DNA of 64,000 nt from Alphaproteobacteria bacterium. GTDB taxonomy: Bacteria; Pseudomonadota; Alphaproteobacteria; Rhizobiales; Amorphaceae. Below the pieces are notes generated by a model. The model searched no databases and was not told the DNA's origin. It saw nothing but the letters and a program-made list of their open reading frames with translations. Shown here piece after piece: positions 1 through 9,083 of the stretch. The stretch's first letter is position 1; each line of letters begins with the position of its first letter. The stretch spans positions 1-64,000 of the forward strand of contig JAUIJH010000002.1 in assembly GCA_030431335.1 (NCBI GenBank). The letters run 5' to 3'. A program made the position numbers and the translations under genes.

Positions 1-1
1 G

Positions 2-367
2 GTGCGCTTCGTGCTCGACCATATCGGCAAGCCCGGCATCAAGGATGGGCGGATGGATCCCTGGCGCGCGCACATGCGCACGCTCGCCGGCTTCGACAAT
101 GTATGGTGCAAGATCTCGGGCGTCATCACCGAGGCGGACCACGAGAACTGGACGCGCGAAGAAGTGCGCCCGTACATCGAGCACACGCTGGACTGTTTCG
201 GCTTCGAGCGCTCGATGTTCGGCGGCGACTGGCACGTGGTGGAGCTGGCCGGCACCCACTCGGGCTGGGTCGAGGTGGTCGACTGGGTCACCGCCGAGGC
301 GTCCGCCGACGAGCGCCGGCGCCTGTTCCGCGACAACGCGATCGCCTTCTACCGGCTCGACGGCTGA
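2..367 (+). CDS. Amidohydrolase-2 family metal-dependent hydrolase (C-terminal fragment, truncated by window edge)
   Basis: ORF open at window start; FVLDHIGKPG...MFGGDWHVVELAG...NAIAFYRL is typical of the TIM-barrel amidohydrolase 2 C-terminus. Confidence 0.75.
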   Translation: MRFVLDHIGKPGIKDGRMDPWRAHMRTLAGFDNVWCKISGVITEADHENWTREEVRPYIEHTLDCFGFERSMFGGDWHVVELAGTHSGWVEVVDWVTAEASADERRRLFRDNAIAFYRLDG

Positions 368-1521
368 TGGGCGCCGAGCGGCGGGCCTCCGGCATCGCCG
401 CCATGCGGCAGATGGCGCGGCGCCGACTGCCGCGCCCGGTGTTCGACTTCGCCGACGGCGCCGCCGAGAGCGAATGGACGATGCGCCGCAACGAAGGCGC
501 CTTCCGCACCCACGCGCTGCTGCCACGCCCGCTGCGGGGCGCCGGCGAGCGCGACACGTCGATCACCCTCTTCGGCCATCGACTGTCGATGCCGCTGATT
601 CTCGGCCCGACCGGGCTCGCGGGCCTGTTCTGGCCCGATGGCGAGGCGTGCGCCGGGCGCGCCGCCAAGGCCGCCGGGGTCGCCGCCTGTCTCAGCCACG
701 GCTCGGTGTGCACGCTGGAGGACTTCGCCGCGACGGGGCTCGTGCCGCGCATGATGCAGGTGTTCGTCTACACCGATCGCGGCTTTACCAACGAGCTTGC
801 CAACCGGGCGGCGGCGGCCGGTTACAACGCGCTCGTGCTCACCATCGACAACCAGCTCACGGGCAACCGCTGGCGCGACCGGCGCAACGGCTTCACCATC
901 CCGCCGAGCCTCGGGGTGCGCGGCCTTGCCCAGTTCGCGGCGCGGCCCGGCTGGCTGTGGCGCATGCGCCGCCATCTCGGCCGCATCACCTTCGGCAACT
1001 ACGTGCGCCCGGGCGAGCCCAGCGATGCCGCCTCGCTCGCCGGCCGCATGGGCGCGCTGCTCGACCCCTCCATGTCGTGGGCGGATGTCGACGCGCTGCG
1101 CAAGGTCTGGCAGGGCCCGCTGATCCTCAAGGGCGTGATGCATCCGGACGATGCGCGCGAGGCGCTGGAGCGCGGCGTCGACGGGCTCATCGTGTCCAAC
1201 CACGGCGGCCGGCAGCTCGACGGGGCCGCGGCCTCGCTCGACGCCTTGCCGGCCATCGCCGAGGCGGTGGCGGGCCGCTGCCCGGTGCTCGTCGACGGCG
1301 GCGTGCGGCAGGGGTCCGACATCGTCAAGGCGCTGGCGCTGGGGGCGAGCGCCTGCCTCGTCGGGCGCCCGCAGCTATGGGGGCTCGCCGTGGGCGGGGA
1401 GGCCGGCGTCGCGCGGGTGCTTCAGATCTACCGCGAGGAGCTCGACCGGGCGATGGGCCTGTGCGGCCATGCCCGCATCGCCGACATCGCCGGCAGCGAC
1501 CTCATGGTGCGCCGCGCCTGA
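367..1521 (+). CDS. FMN-dependent alpha-hydroxy-acid dehydrogenase (LldD/glycolate oxidase family)
   Basis: MPLILGPTGLAGLFWPDGE, LILKGVMHPDDAREALERGVDGLIVSNHGGRQLDGA and VLVDGGVRQGSDIVKALALGA motifs. Confidence 0.88.
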   Translation: MGAERRASGIAAMRQMARRRLPRPVFDFADGAAESEWTMRRNEGAFRTHALLPRPLRGAGERDTSITLFGHRLSMPLILGPTGLAGLFWPDGEACAGRAAKAAGVAACLSHGSVCTLEDFAATGLVPRMMQVFVYTDRGFTNELANRAAAAGYNALVLTIDNQLTGNRWRDRRNGFTIPPSLGVRGLAQFAARPGWLWRMRRHLGRITFGNYVRPGEPSDAASLAGRMGALLDPSMSWADVDALRKVWQGPLILKGVMHPDDAREALERGVDGLIVSNHGGRQLDGAAASLDALPAIAEAVAGRCPVLVDGGVRQGSDIVKALALGASACLVGRPQLWGLAVGGEAGVARVLQIYREELDRAMGLCGHARIADIAGSDLMVRRA

Positions 1522-1549
1522 CGGTGGCTTGAGGTGGCCGGAGGGCGCG

Positions 1550-1765
1550 TCAGGGCGTGTCGTCCTTTTCCCGCAGCGCCGGGCCGTCCTCGAAGGTGAC
1601 GAAGAACTGATACGCCAGCAGTCCGCCCGCCGCGCCGAACAGGATGGCCCACAAGTACCCGCCGTTCATCGCCTCGAACAGCGCCCAGGCGAGGCAGATC
1701 GCCGTGGCGAGGATCCGCCGCCACAGCGGGCGGAAGAACGGTGTGCGGACCTCGAAGAATTTCAT
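1550..1765 (-). CDS. Small membrane protein (71 aa)
   Basis: MKFFEVRTPFFRPLWRRILATAICLAWALFEAMNGGYLWAILFGAAGGLLAYQFF...; two hydrophobic helices; internal ATG of ORF 1550..2620(-). Confidence 0.5.
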   Translation of the reverse strand: MKFFEVRTPFFRPLWRRILATAICLAWALFEAMNGGYLWAILFGAAGGLLAYQFFVTFEDGPALREKDDTP

Positions 1766-1984
1766 GCAGCCACTCCCATGCGCCGGCGCCGGGCTGGCGC
1801 GAACTTGCGACCGCCAGCATGGCACGAGTCCGGCGGCCCGCGCCATCTCGCGCCGCCTTTGGAGCCCCATGTTGCCGCGATGGCTGCGACAGGAGGGGAG
1901 CCGCGCACGCAGCGCGGTTAGCGCCTTCGCGGTTGCCGTGGCAGGGCGGTTGCCGCATCTTCGCGCGGCAGCGGAGGACCGAAC

Positions 1985-2725
1985 GTGGCCGATGGCACCA
2001 AACCCACCACGCACACCATGCGGGCCATCGTGGAGCTGCGCCGGCGCATCCTCAACGGCGCCTATGCCGGCGGCACGCGCCTGTTCGAGGTGAGCCTCGG
2101 CGAGGAGCTCGCCATATCCCGCACACCCATCCGCGCGGCCCTGTCGCGCCTTGCCGAGGAGGGGCTGCTGGAGCGCTTTCGCGGCGGCGGCTTCGTGGTG
2201 CGCAGCTTCGCCTACGAGGATGTGCTCGACACCATCGAGCTGCGCGGCGTCCTGGAAGGTACCGCCGCACGCCTTGCCGCCGAACGCGGCGTCCCCCCCG
2301 CCAAGATGACCGCGATGGCCGAGATCCTGCGCGCCCTCGACGGCGCGTTCGGCACCGGGGGCGAGGTCGATTTCGAAGCCTATTCGGAGCACAACAGCCG
2401 CTTCCACGATGCCCTCGCGAGCCTTGCCGGCAGCGCGACGGTGGCGCGCGAGCTGGCGCGGCTCAAAAGCCTGCCATTCGCCTCGCCATCGGCCTTTCTG
2501 ACCACGGGCGTCGCGGCCTACCGCCATTCGCTGACCACGGCGCAGGCCGAGCACCACGCCATCGTGGTGGCCATCGGCGCGCGCGAGGGCACCCGCGCCG
2601 AGGCGCTGGCCCGCGAGCACGCCCGCACGGCGCGCGAGGATATGAAGCGCATCCTGTCCGGCGATCAGAGTTTTGCCGATGCGATGCCGGCGCTGGCACT
2701 GGTGGCGGCCGATGGCACCCGATGA
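1985..2725 (+). CDS. GntR family transcriptional regulator, FadR/FCD subfamily
   Basis: N-terminal wHTH (ELRRRILNGAYAGGTRLFEVSLGEELAISRTPIRAALSRLAEEGLLE) plus helical FCD C-terminus. Confidence 0.88.
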   Translation: MADGTKPTTHTMRAIVELRRRILNGAYAGGTRLFEVSLGEELAISRTPIRAALSRLAEEGLLERFRGGGFVVRSFAYEDVLDTIELRGVLEGTAARLAAERGVPPAKMTAMAEILRALDGAFGTGGEVDFEAYSEHNSRFHDALASLAGSATVARELARLKSLPFASPSAFLTTGVAAYRHSLTTAQAEHHAIVVAIGAREGTRAEALAREHARTAREDMKRILSGDQSFADAMPALALVAADGTR

Positions 2726-2772
2726 GCGCGCCGCCTTCGCGCTTGTCGCCGAGGCCGCCCCCGCGCTATGGA

Positions 2773-2784
2773 TATGTATACATA
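2773..2784. promoter_or_regulatory. Perfect 12-bp palindrome TATGTATACATA, candidate operator upstream of O-demethylase
   Basis: Sequence equals its own reverse complement; identical 12-mer at 9048-9059. Confidence 0.65.
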
Positions 2785-2808
2785 ACTCATAAAGCGGGAG
2801 GGGTCGGC

Positions 2809-4215
2809 GTGGCCGGTCAAAGCCTATCTTCAGTGATGCAGAAGTATTCGAGCCCAGTCGAGCTTCTGCGCAATTCCATGGTCGGGATGTATGTATACCC
2901 GGTGGTGGCGCCGGAATACACCAACTGGCGTGACGAGCAGCGCGCCTGGCGCGACTCGGCCGTGCTGTTCGACCAGACGCACCACATGGACGAGCTGATC
3001 GTCGAGGGGCCCGACGCCGCCGACTTCCTCAACCATGTCGGCATCAACTCGTTCTCGAATTTCGATCTCAACCGCGCCAAGCACTTCGTGCCCGTCACCC
3101 CGGCGGGCCATGTGATCGGCGACATGATCATCTTCCGCGAGCGGGAGGACAAGTTCATCCTGGTCGGCCGGGCGCCCACCGCGAACTGGACCAAGTTCCA
3201 GGCCGCTATCGGCAAATGGCGGGTGCGCCTGTTCCACGATCCGCGCTCGCCCAGCCGGCCGGACGGCGAGCGCGTCCTGCGCACCCACTACCGCTTCCAG
3301 ATCCAGGGGCCGGACGCCAACAAGATCTTCGAGAAGATCAACGGCGGCCCGGTGCCTGAGGTGAAGTTCTTCCACACCGACTGGATCAATGTCGGCGCCC
3401 GCCGCGTGCAGGCGCTGCGCCACGGCATGGCCGGCGCGCCGGGCCTCGAGATCTGGGGCCCCTACGCCGACAAGCACTACGTGGAGAGCACGATCCTGCA
3501 GGCCGCGCGCGACGTGGGCGTCGATCTGCGTCAGGTCGGCAGCCGCGCCTATTCCACCAACACCTTGGAATCGGGCTGGATCCCGTCTCCCCTGCCAGCC
3601 ATCTACACCGGCGGCGGCATGATGCAGGACTATCGCGACTGGCTCGGCGCCGACAGCTACGAGGCCAACGGCTCCATCGGCGGCAGCTTCGTCTCCGACA
3701 ATATCGAGGACTATTACGTCAACCCGTTCGAACTCGGCTACGGCTTCTACATCGGCTGGAAGTCCGACTTCATCGGCAAGGACGCGCTGGCCAAGATGAA
3801 GGACGGCAAGAACCGCAAGAAAGTCACATTCGAGTGGCATCGGGACGATGTGCTCAAGGTCATCGCCTCGGGCCTGGAGAAGGGCGATCTGTACAAGTGG
3901 ATCGACTTCCCGCAGCCGAACTACGCCTCCTCGTCCGCCGACATGGTAATGAAGGACGGCAAGATGGTCGGCATGTCGATGTTCAACGGCTACTCGTTCA
4001 ATGAGCGCTGCTTCCTGTCGCTCGGCGTGGTCGAGGACAGCGTGCAGGTGGGCGACGAGCTGACCATGCTGTGGGGCGAGCCGGAAGAGACGAAGAAGAC
4101 CTCGACCGAGAAACACAAGCAGACCGAGATCCGCGTGCTGGTCTCGCCGGTTCCTTACTCGAACGAAGCGCGCCAGAACTATGCCACCGGCAGCTGGCGC
4201 GAAAAGGCGCTCTGA
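2809..4215 (+). CDS. Tetrahydrofolate-dependent aromatic O-demethylase (LigM/DesA type), GcvT-fold aminomethyltransferase family
   Basis: In-frame GTG (or ATG 2836) with upstream GGGAGG; GcvT-like fold text (MDELIVEGPDAADFLNHVGIN..., FELGYGFYIGWKSDFIGKDAL) resembling LigM/DesA. Confidence 0.8.
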   Translation: MAGQSLSSVMQKYSSPVELLRNSMVGMYVYPVVAPEYTNWRDEQRAWRDSAVLFDQTHHMDELIVEGPDAADFLNHVGINSFSNFDLNRAKHFVPVTPAGHVIGDMIIFREREDKFILVGRAPTANWTKFQAAIGKWRVRLFHDPRSPSRPDGERVLRTHYRFQIQGPDANKIFEKINGGPVPEVKFFHTDWINVGARRVQALRHGMAGAPGLEIWGPYADKHYVESTILQAARDVGVDLRQVGSRAYSTNTLESGWIPSPLPAIYTGGGMMQDYRDWLGADSYEANGSIGGSFVSDNIEDYYVNPFELGYGFYIGWKSDFIGKDALAKMKDGKNRKKVTFEWHRDDVLKVIASGLEKGDLYKWIDFPQPNYASSSADMVMKDGKMVGMSMFNGYSFNERCFLSLGVVEDSVQVGDELTMLWGEPEETKKTSTEKHKQTEIRVLVSPVPYSNEARQNYATGSWREKAL

Positions 4216-4333
4216 CCGCGCCACGACGCGCCGCGGGCCGCGAAAATGGCACGCGGCGTGGGCGGGCATGATAGAAATGCGCCGGGCCGCGTGCCCGGCG
4301 CGCAAAATAACAAACACAATCGGGAGGTTACTC

Positions 4334-5317
4334 ATGGCTAAGCTAATGTCGCGACTTGCCGCAGCGCTGGCGCTGTCGGCCCTCGCCACCGCCGGCGCGC
4401 GCGCCGAGGAATTGTCCTTCGCGCACTTCGTGCCGCCGGCCCACACCATCACCGCCTCGACGGTGGAGCCGCTCGCCAACGGCGTCTCCGAGGCGACCGG
4501 GGGCGATCTCACCATCCGCGTCTATCCCGGCGGCGAGCTGGGCGCGGGGCCGCTCGAGCAATACGTGCGCGTACTGCAGGGCGTCGCGGACATGGCGTGG
4601 GGGCTCCAGGGCTATACGTCCACGCAGTTCCCCAAGACCATGATCGCCGAGCTGCCCGGCGTCATCGACAACGGCAAGTTCGGCTATCCGGCGTTGTGGG
4701 CCGCCTACGATCTCATCAAGGACGAGTATCCCGGCACCCGGCCGATCGCGCTGTGGACCGCCGAGCCCAACATCATCATCATGAAGGACAAGGACGTCCG
4801 CACGCCGGACGATCTGAAGGGCCTCAAGATCCGCGTCTCCGGCTCGGCCGCGGCCGCCGCCGTGGAAGCGCTCGGCGCGACGCCGGTGCAGATGCCGGCC
4901 AACGAGATCTACAACTCGCTGCAGACCGGCCTGATCGACGGCGTCATCACCGGCGCCAGCGCGGTGACCGACTTCAAGATCAACGAGGTGGCGAATTCCT
5001 ACACCCTCGGCGCACCGCTCGGCCGCATCACCTTCTTCGTGGTGATGAACGAGGCGCGCTACCAGGGCCTGAGCGACGCCCAGAAGGCGGCCATCGACAA
5101 ATATAGCGGCGAGTGGCTGTCGGAGAGCGCCGAAAGGGGCTGGAACGCCAAGGCAGACCAGACCATCGAGAGCCTGAAGGCGGACCCCAACAAGACCGTC
5201 ATCGAGCTCGACGACGCCGCGATCGCCCAGTTCGGCGCACTGACCAACCCGATCACCGAGCGAATCGTCGGCGAGGTCGGCGGCGAGGACGTGCTCAAGA
5301 CGATGCAGAGCCAATAA
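4334..5317 (+). CDS. dctP: TRAP transporter solute-binding protein, DctP family
   Basis: Signal peptide and YPGGELGAGPLEQYVRVLQGVADMAWG...GLKIRVSGSAAAAAVEALGATPVQMPANEIYNSLQTGLIDGVITG. Confidence 0.9.
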   Translation: MAKLMSRLAAALALSALATAGARAEELSFAHFVPPAHTITASTVEPLANGVSEATGGDLTIRVYPGGELGAGPLEQYVRVLQGVADMAWGLQGYTSTQFPKTMIAELPGVIDNGKFGYPALWAAYDLIKDEYPGTRPIALWTAEPNIIIMKDKDVRTPDDLKGLKIRVSGSAAAAAVEALGATPVQMPANEIYNSLQTGLIDGVITGASAVTDFKINEVANSYTLGAPLGRITFFVVMNEARYQGLSDAQKAAIDKYSGEWLSESAERGWNAKADQTIESLKADPNKTVIELDDAAIAQFGALTNPITERIVGEVGGEDVLKTMQSQ

Positions 5318-5321
5318 TCAC

Positions 5322-5834
5322 GTGCTCGCGATCCTGCGCAAAGTGGCGGACGGGCTGATCGGCCTGTCCGCGATGGTCGGCACCCTCGCCCTCATCGCGG
5401 TGGTCGGGGTGATCCTGGTCGACGTGGTAGGGCGCTATTTCGGCTCGCCGCTGTGGGGCGCGCAGGATTATTCGCAGATGGGCATGGTGATCATCGTGTT
5501 CGGCGGCATGGCGCTGTGCGACAAGGTCGGCGGCCACGTGGCCGTCGACGTGTTCGAGCGGGCCTATCCGGCCTTCCTCAACCGCGCCATCGACATCGTG
5601 GCGGCGGCGCTCGGGGCGGTGGTGTTCACCATCATCGCCTGGGCCGTCTACGACAGCTCCAAGATTTCGCAGTTGCTCAACTTGTCCACCAACATCGTCA
5701 ACCTGCCCAAGGCGTGGTTCCAGTGGGCGGTGTGCGTGTTGTCGCTGATCACGGCGCTCGGCATGGGCCTGCGCGCGGTGGAACTGACGCTGCGGCGCGG
5801 CGAGGCGGCCCACCACGCCGAGGCGGCGTTGTGA
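5322..5834 (+). CDS. dctQ: TRAP transporter small permease, DctQ family
   Basis: Four-TM small protein between DctP and DctM; VDVVGRYFGSPLWGAQDYSQMGMVI. Confidence 0.88.
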   Translation: MLAILRKVADGLIGLSAMVGTLALIAVVGVILVDVVGRYFGSPLWGAQDYSQMGMVIIVFGGMALCDKVGGHVAVDVFERAYPAFLNRAIDIVAAALGAVVFTIIAWAVYDSSKISQLLNLSTNIVNLPKAWFQWAVCVLSLITALGMGLRAVELTLRRGEAAHHAEAAL

Positions 5835-7135
5835 GCGGAGCCGAGATCGGCTTCGTCGGCATCGGTGCGCTGTTCGTCCTGCTGGCGCTGCGCATCCCGG
5901 TGGCGCTGGCGATGTTCGCGGTCGGCTTCATCGGCGTCGCGGTGCTGAACGGCACCAAGTCCGCCTTCAGCCTGATGGCCTCGGAGAGCTTCACGCTCGC
6001 CTCTTCGGCCGAGCTGGTGGTGGTGCCGCTGTTCATCCTGATGGGCAACGTCGCCGCCGTCACGGGCATGAGCCGGCGCCTCTACGATGCTGCCTACGCC
6101 GTCATCGGCCACGTGCGCGGCGGGCTTGCCTCGGCGACGCTGCTCGGTTGCGGCGGCTTCGCGGCGCTGTCGGGCTCCTCGGTCGCCTCGGCGCTGACCA
6201 TGGGCAAGGTCTCGCTGGCCGAGATGGAGCGGTACAATTACGACGACCGCCTCGCCACGGGCGCGGTCGCCGCCGGCGGTACGCTCGGCATTCTGATCCC
6301 GCCCTCCACCGGCTTCGTCGTCTACGCGATCCTCACGCAGGAGAGCATCGGGCGCCTGTTCCTGGCCGGCGTGCTGCCGGGGCTTCTGCTGCTCGCGCTG
6401 TTCATCGCCACCGTGTCGCTCATGTGCCGGCTGCGCCCCGCCTACGGGCCGGCCGGGCCGAAGACGACGGGCCGCGAGAAGGCGAGGGCGCTGGCGCGGG
6501 CGCTGCCGGTGCTGTTCATCGTGCTCGCCACCATCGGCGGCATCTATGGCGGCATCTTCTCGCCCGTGGAGGCGTCGGCGGTAGGAGCGGCGCTGGTGAT
6601 CCTGATGGGGATCGGGGAGCGGACGCTGTCCCTCGGCGCGTTCTGGCGGGCGGCCAAGGATTCGGTTGTCACCACCGCGACGGTGATGCTGATTCTCATC
6701 GCCGCCCACATGATCAACCCGTTCCTCGCGCTCACCCATGTGCCGCAGGTGGTGGGCGAATATCTCGCGGCGCTGGAGGTGGCGCCCATCGCCATCCTCG
6801 GCCTCATCCTCTTGTCCTACCTGGTGCTCGGCTGCTTCCTGGAGGGCTTCTCCATGCTGGTGCTGACGATGCCGATCTTCTTCCCCGTCATCGTCGCGCT
6901 CGGCTACGACCCGATCCTGTTCGGCGTCCTCGTGGTTCTCACGCTGGAGATGGGGCTGATATCGCCGCCAGTGGGGGTCAACGTCTTCATCGTCAAATCG
7001 GTGGCGCGCGATGTTCCGCTCATCCGCATCTTCGCCGGCGTCATGCCGTTCTGGGGCGCGATGATCGTCTGCCTCCTCCTTCTCCTCGCGTTCCCGCAGA
7101 TCGTGCTGATCCTGCCCAACACCATGATCCAATAG
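5831..7135 (+). CDS. dctM: TRAP transporter large permease, DctM family
   Basis: GTG start overlapping dctQ stop; GILIPPSTGFVVYAI and GLISPPVGVNVFIVKSVA signatures. Confidence 0.92.
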   Translation: MSGAEIGFVGIGALFVLLALRIPVALAMFAVGFIGVAVLNGTKSAFSLMASESFTLASSAELVVVPLFILMGNVAAVTGMSRRLYDAAYAVIGHVRGGLASATLLGCGGFAALSGSSVASALTMGKVSLAEMERYNYDDRLATGAVAAGGTLGILIPPSTGFVVYAILTQESIGRLFLAGVLPGLLLLALFIATVSLMCRLRPAYGPAGPKTTGREKARALARALPVLFIVLATIGGIYGGIFSPVEASAVGAALVILMGIGERTLSLGAFWRAAKDSVVTTATVMLILIAAHMINPFLALTHVPQVVGEYLAALEVAPIAILGLILLSYLVLGCFLEGFSMLVLTMPIFFPVIVALGYDPILFGVLVVLTLEMGLISPPVGVNVFIVKSVARDVPLIRIFAGVMPFWGAMIVCLLLLLAFPQIVLILPNTMIQ

Positions 7136-7145
7136 GAGTGTCGTG

Positions 7146-8111
7146 ATGGCCGAATTGTCGTTCGACGTCGCACATCTGGGACACGTCGAAGTCTACACCG
7201 ACAAGTTCGACGACAGCCTCGACTTCTTTACCCGCATCTACGGGCTGAAGCTGTCCGAGCTCACCGGGGACAGCGCCTACCTGCGCGCCTGGGACGACTA
7301 CGAGTTCCACACCCTCAAGCTGACGCGCCACCACACCACCGGCGTCGGCCACATCGCCTACCGCGTCTCCTCGCCCGAGGCGCTGGCGCGGCGCGTGGCC
7401 ATCATCGAAGCCTCGCCCTACAAGGTGCTCGGCTGGACGGACGGCGACAGCGGGCACGGCCCCGCCTTCCGCTTCGAGGATCCGTTCGGCCATGTCTTCG
7501 AGCTCTACTGGGAGACGGTGGTGTACGAGCCCGGGCCCGACGACCGCCCGGCGCTGAAGAACATGGCGAGCCGCTTCCACGCGCAGGGCGCCTGCCCGCG
7601 CCGGCTCGACCACCTCAACCTCCTCGCCGAGGATGTGAGCGCGTTCCGCGCGTTCATGACCACTTGCCTCGGCTCGCGCGTGACGGAGGAGATCCGCCTC
7701 GACAACGGGCGCGTGGGCGGCTCCTGGTTCACCGTCAACAACAAGAGCTACGACCTCGCCTGCACCGAGGAGCACGGCAAGGGCCACGGCCGCTTCCACC
7801 ACGTGACCTACGCCACCGACCAGCGCGAGGACATTTTACGCGCGGCCGACGTGTTTTTGGAGAACGGCGTCCATATCGAGACCGGGCCGCACAAGCACGC
7901 GATCCAGGGCACGTTCTTTCTTTATGTGTGGGAGCCGGCCGGCAATCGCGTCGAGCTTGCCAACGCCGGCGCGAGGCTGATGCTGCGGCCGGACGTCCAA
8001 ACGGTGGTCTGGACCGAGGCGGAGCGCAAGAAAGGCCAAGCATGGGGCCTCAAGACCATCGAGACGTTCCACACCCACGGCACTCCGCCCGTCGCCGTCG
8101 ATCCCGAATAG
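7146..8111 (+). CDS. VOC family ring-cleavage (extradiol, catechol 2,3-dioxygenase-like) dioxygenase
   Basis: Two VOC repeats; HLGHVEVYTDKFDDSLDFF, FRFEDPFGHVFELYWE, RFHHVTYATDQREDI...FFLYVWEPAGNRVELANAG. Confidence 0.85.
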   Translation: MAELSFDVAHLGHVEVYTDKFDDSLDFFTRIYGLKLSELTGDSAYLRAWDDYEFHTLKLTRHHTTGVGHIAYRVSSPEALARRVAIIEASPYKVLGWTDGDSGHGPAFRFEDPFGHVFELYWETVVYEPGPDDRPALKNMASRFHAQGACPRRLDHLNLLAEDVSAFRAFMTTCLGSRVTEEIRLDNGRVGGSWFTVNNKSYDLACTEEHGKGHGRFHHVTYATDQREDILRAADVFLENGVHIETGPHKHAIQGTFFLYVWEPAGNRVELANAGARLMLRPDVQTVVWTEAERKKGQAWGLKTIETFHTHGTPPVAVDPE

Positions 8112-8154
8112 GCTTCCCGCCCCGCTGCAATTCCGACGAGAGAAGATCCCGCGC

Positions 8155-9003
8155 GTGACCAACTACATCCTGACGCTCATCTGCAAGAACCGGCCCGGCA
8201 TCGTGGCGGCCATCGCCTCCTACCTCGCCGAGGGGGACGGCAACATCACCGAGGCGCGGCAGTTCGACGACCCGGTGAGCGGCAAGTTCTTCATGCGCGT
8301 GTGCTTCGACCACGAGCAGGCGCCGGACGGGCTCGTCGACGGCATCGGCCGCATCGCGGAGCGCTTCGGGATGGAGTGGGACCTGCGCCCCGCCGCCCGG
8401 CCGATGAAGGTCCTGATGATGGTGTCGCGCTCCGCCCATTGCCTGGGCGACCTCCTCTATCGCCACCGCATCGGCGAATTGAACATGGACGTGGTGGGCA
8501 TCGTCTCCAACCACCCCAAGGAGCAGCTGCAGCTCACCGTCAGCGAGGGCTTCGCCTTCCATCACCTGCCGGTGACGCGCGAGAGCAAGGCGGCGCAGGA
8601 GAGCGAGATCAAGCGCCTCGTGGAGGCGACCGGCGCCGAACTCATCGTGCTGGCGCGCTATATGCAGATTCTGTCGGACGACCTGTCCGCGTATCTGTCG
8701 GGCCGCTGCATCAACATCCACCACTCGTTCCTGCCCGGCTTCAAGGGCGCGAGGCCCTACCACCAGGCCTACGAGCGCGGCGTGAAGATGATCGGCGCCA
8801 CCTCCCACTACGTGACGGCGGACCTCGACGAGGGGCCGATCATCGCGCAGGACGTGGAGCACGTCAGCCATGCCGATACGCCCGACGATCTCATCGCCAA
8901 GGGGCGCGATATCGAGCGCCGCGTTCTGGCGCGGGCGGTGCGGCTGCATCTGGAGCGCCGCGTGCTGATCAACGATTCCCGGACGGTGGTGTTCGAAAAA
9001 TAA
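8155..9003 (+). CDS. purU: Formyltetrahydrofolate deformylase
   Basis: N-terminal ACT domain plus formyltransferase fold with INIHHSFLPGFKGARPYHQAYERGVKMIGATSHYVTADLDEGPIIAQ. Confidence 0.93.
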   Translation: MTNYILTLICKNRPGIVAAIASYLAEGDGNITEARQFDDPVSGKFFMRVCFDHEQAPDGLVDGIGRIAERFGMEWDLRPAARPMKVLMMVSRSAHCLGDLLYRHRIGELNMDVVGIVSNHPKEQLQLTVSEGFAFHHLPVTRESKAAQESEIKRLVEATGAELIVLARYMQILSDDLSAYLSGRCINIHHSFLPGFKGARPYHQAYERGVKMIGATSHYVTADLDEGPIIAQDVEHVSHADTPDDLIAKGRDIERRVLARAVRLHLERRVLINDSRTVVFEK

Positions 9004-9047
9004 GGCGCCGCGGTTCGGCCAGCGCCCGTGTTGAAATTTTTGCTGAG

Positions 9048-9059
9048 TATGTATACATA
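9048..9059. promoter_or_regulatory. Perfect 12-bp palindrome TATGTATACATA, candidate operator upstream of MetF-like gene
   Basis: Identical to 2773-2784; lies in the purU/metF intergenic gap. Confidence 0.65.
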
Positions 9060-9083
9060 AAAATCCTCGCATGATCGGGGGGC

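Noticed and set aside
45-1532. 495-aa plus-strand ORF overlapping the first two genes
   Set aside because: Out of frame with the amidohydrolase and hydroxy-acid dehydrogenase; Arg/Ala-rich shadow
5648-7132. 494-aa minus-strand ORF antisense to dctM
   Set aside because: Composition dominated by H, R, E, D, Q with no recognisable motifs; shadow of dctM
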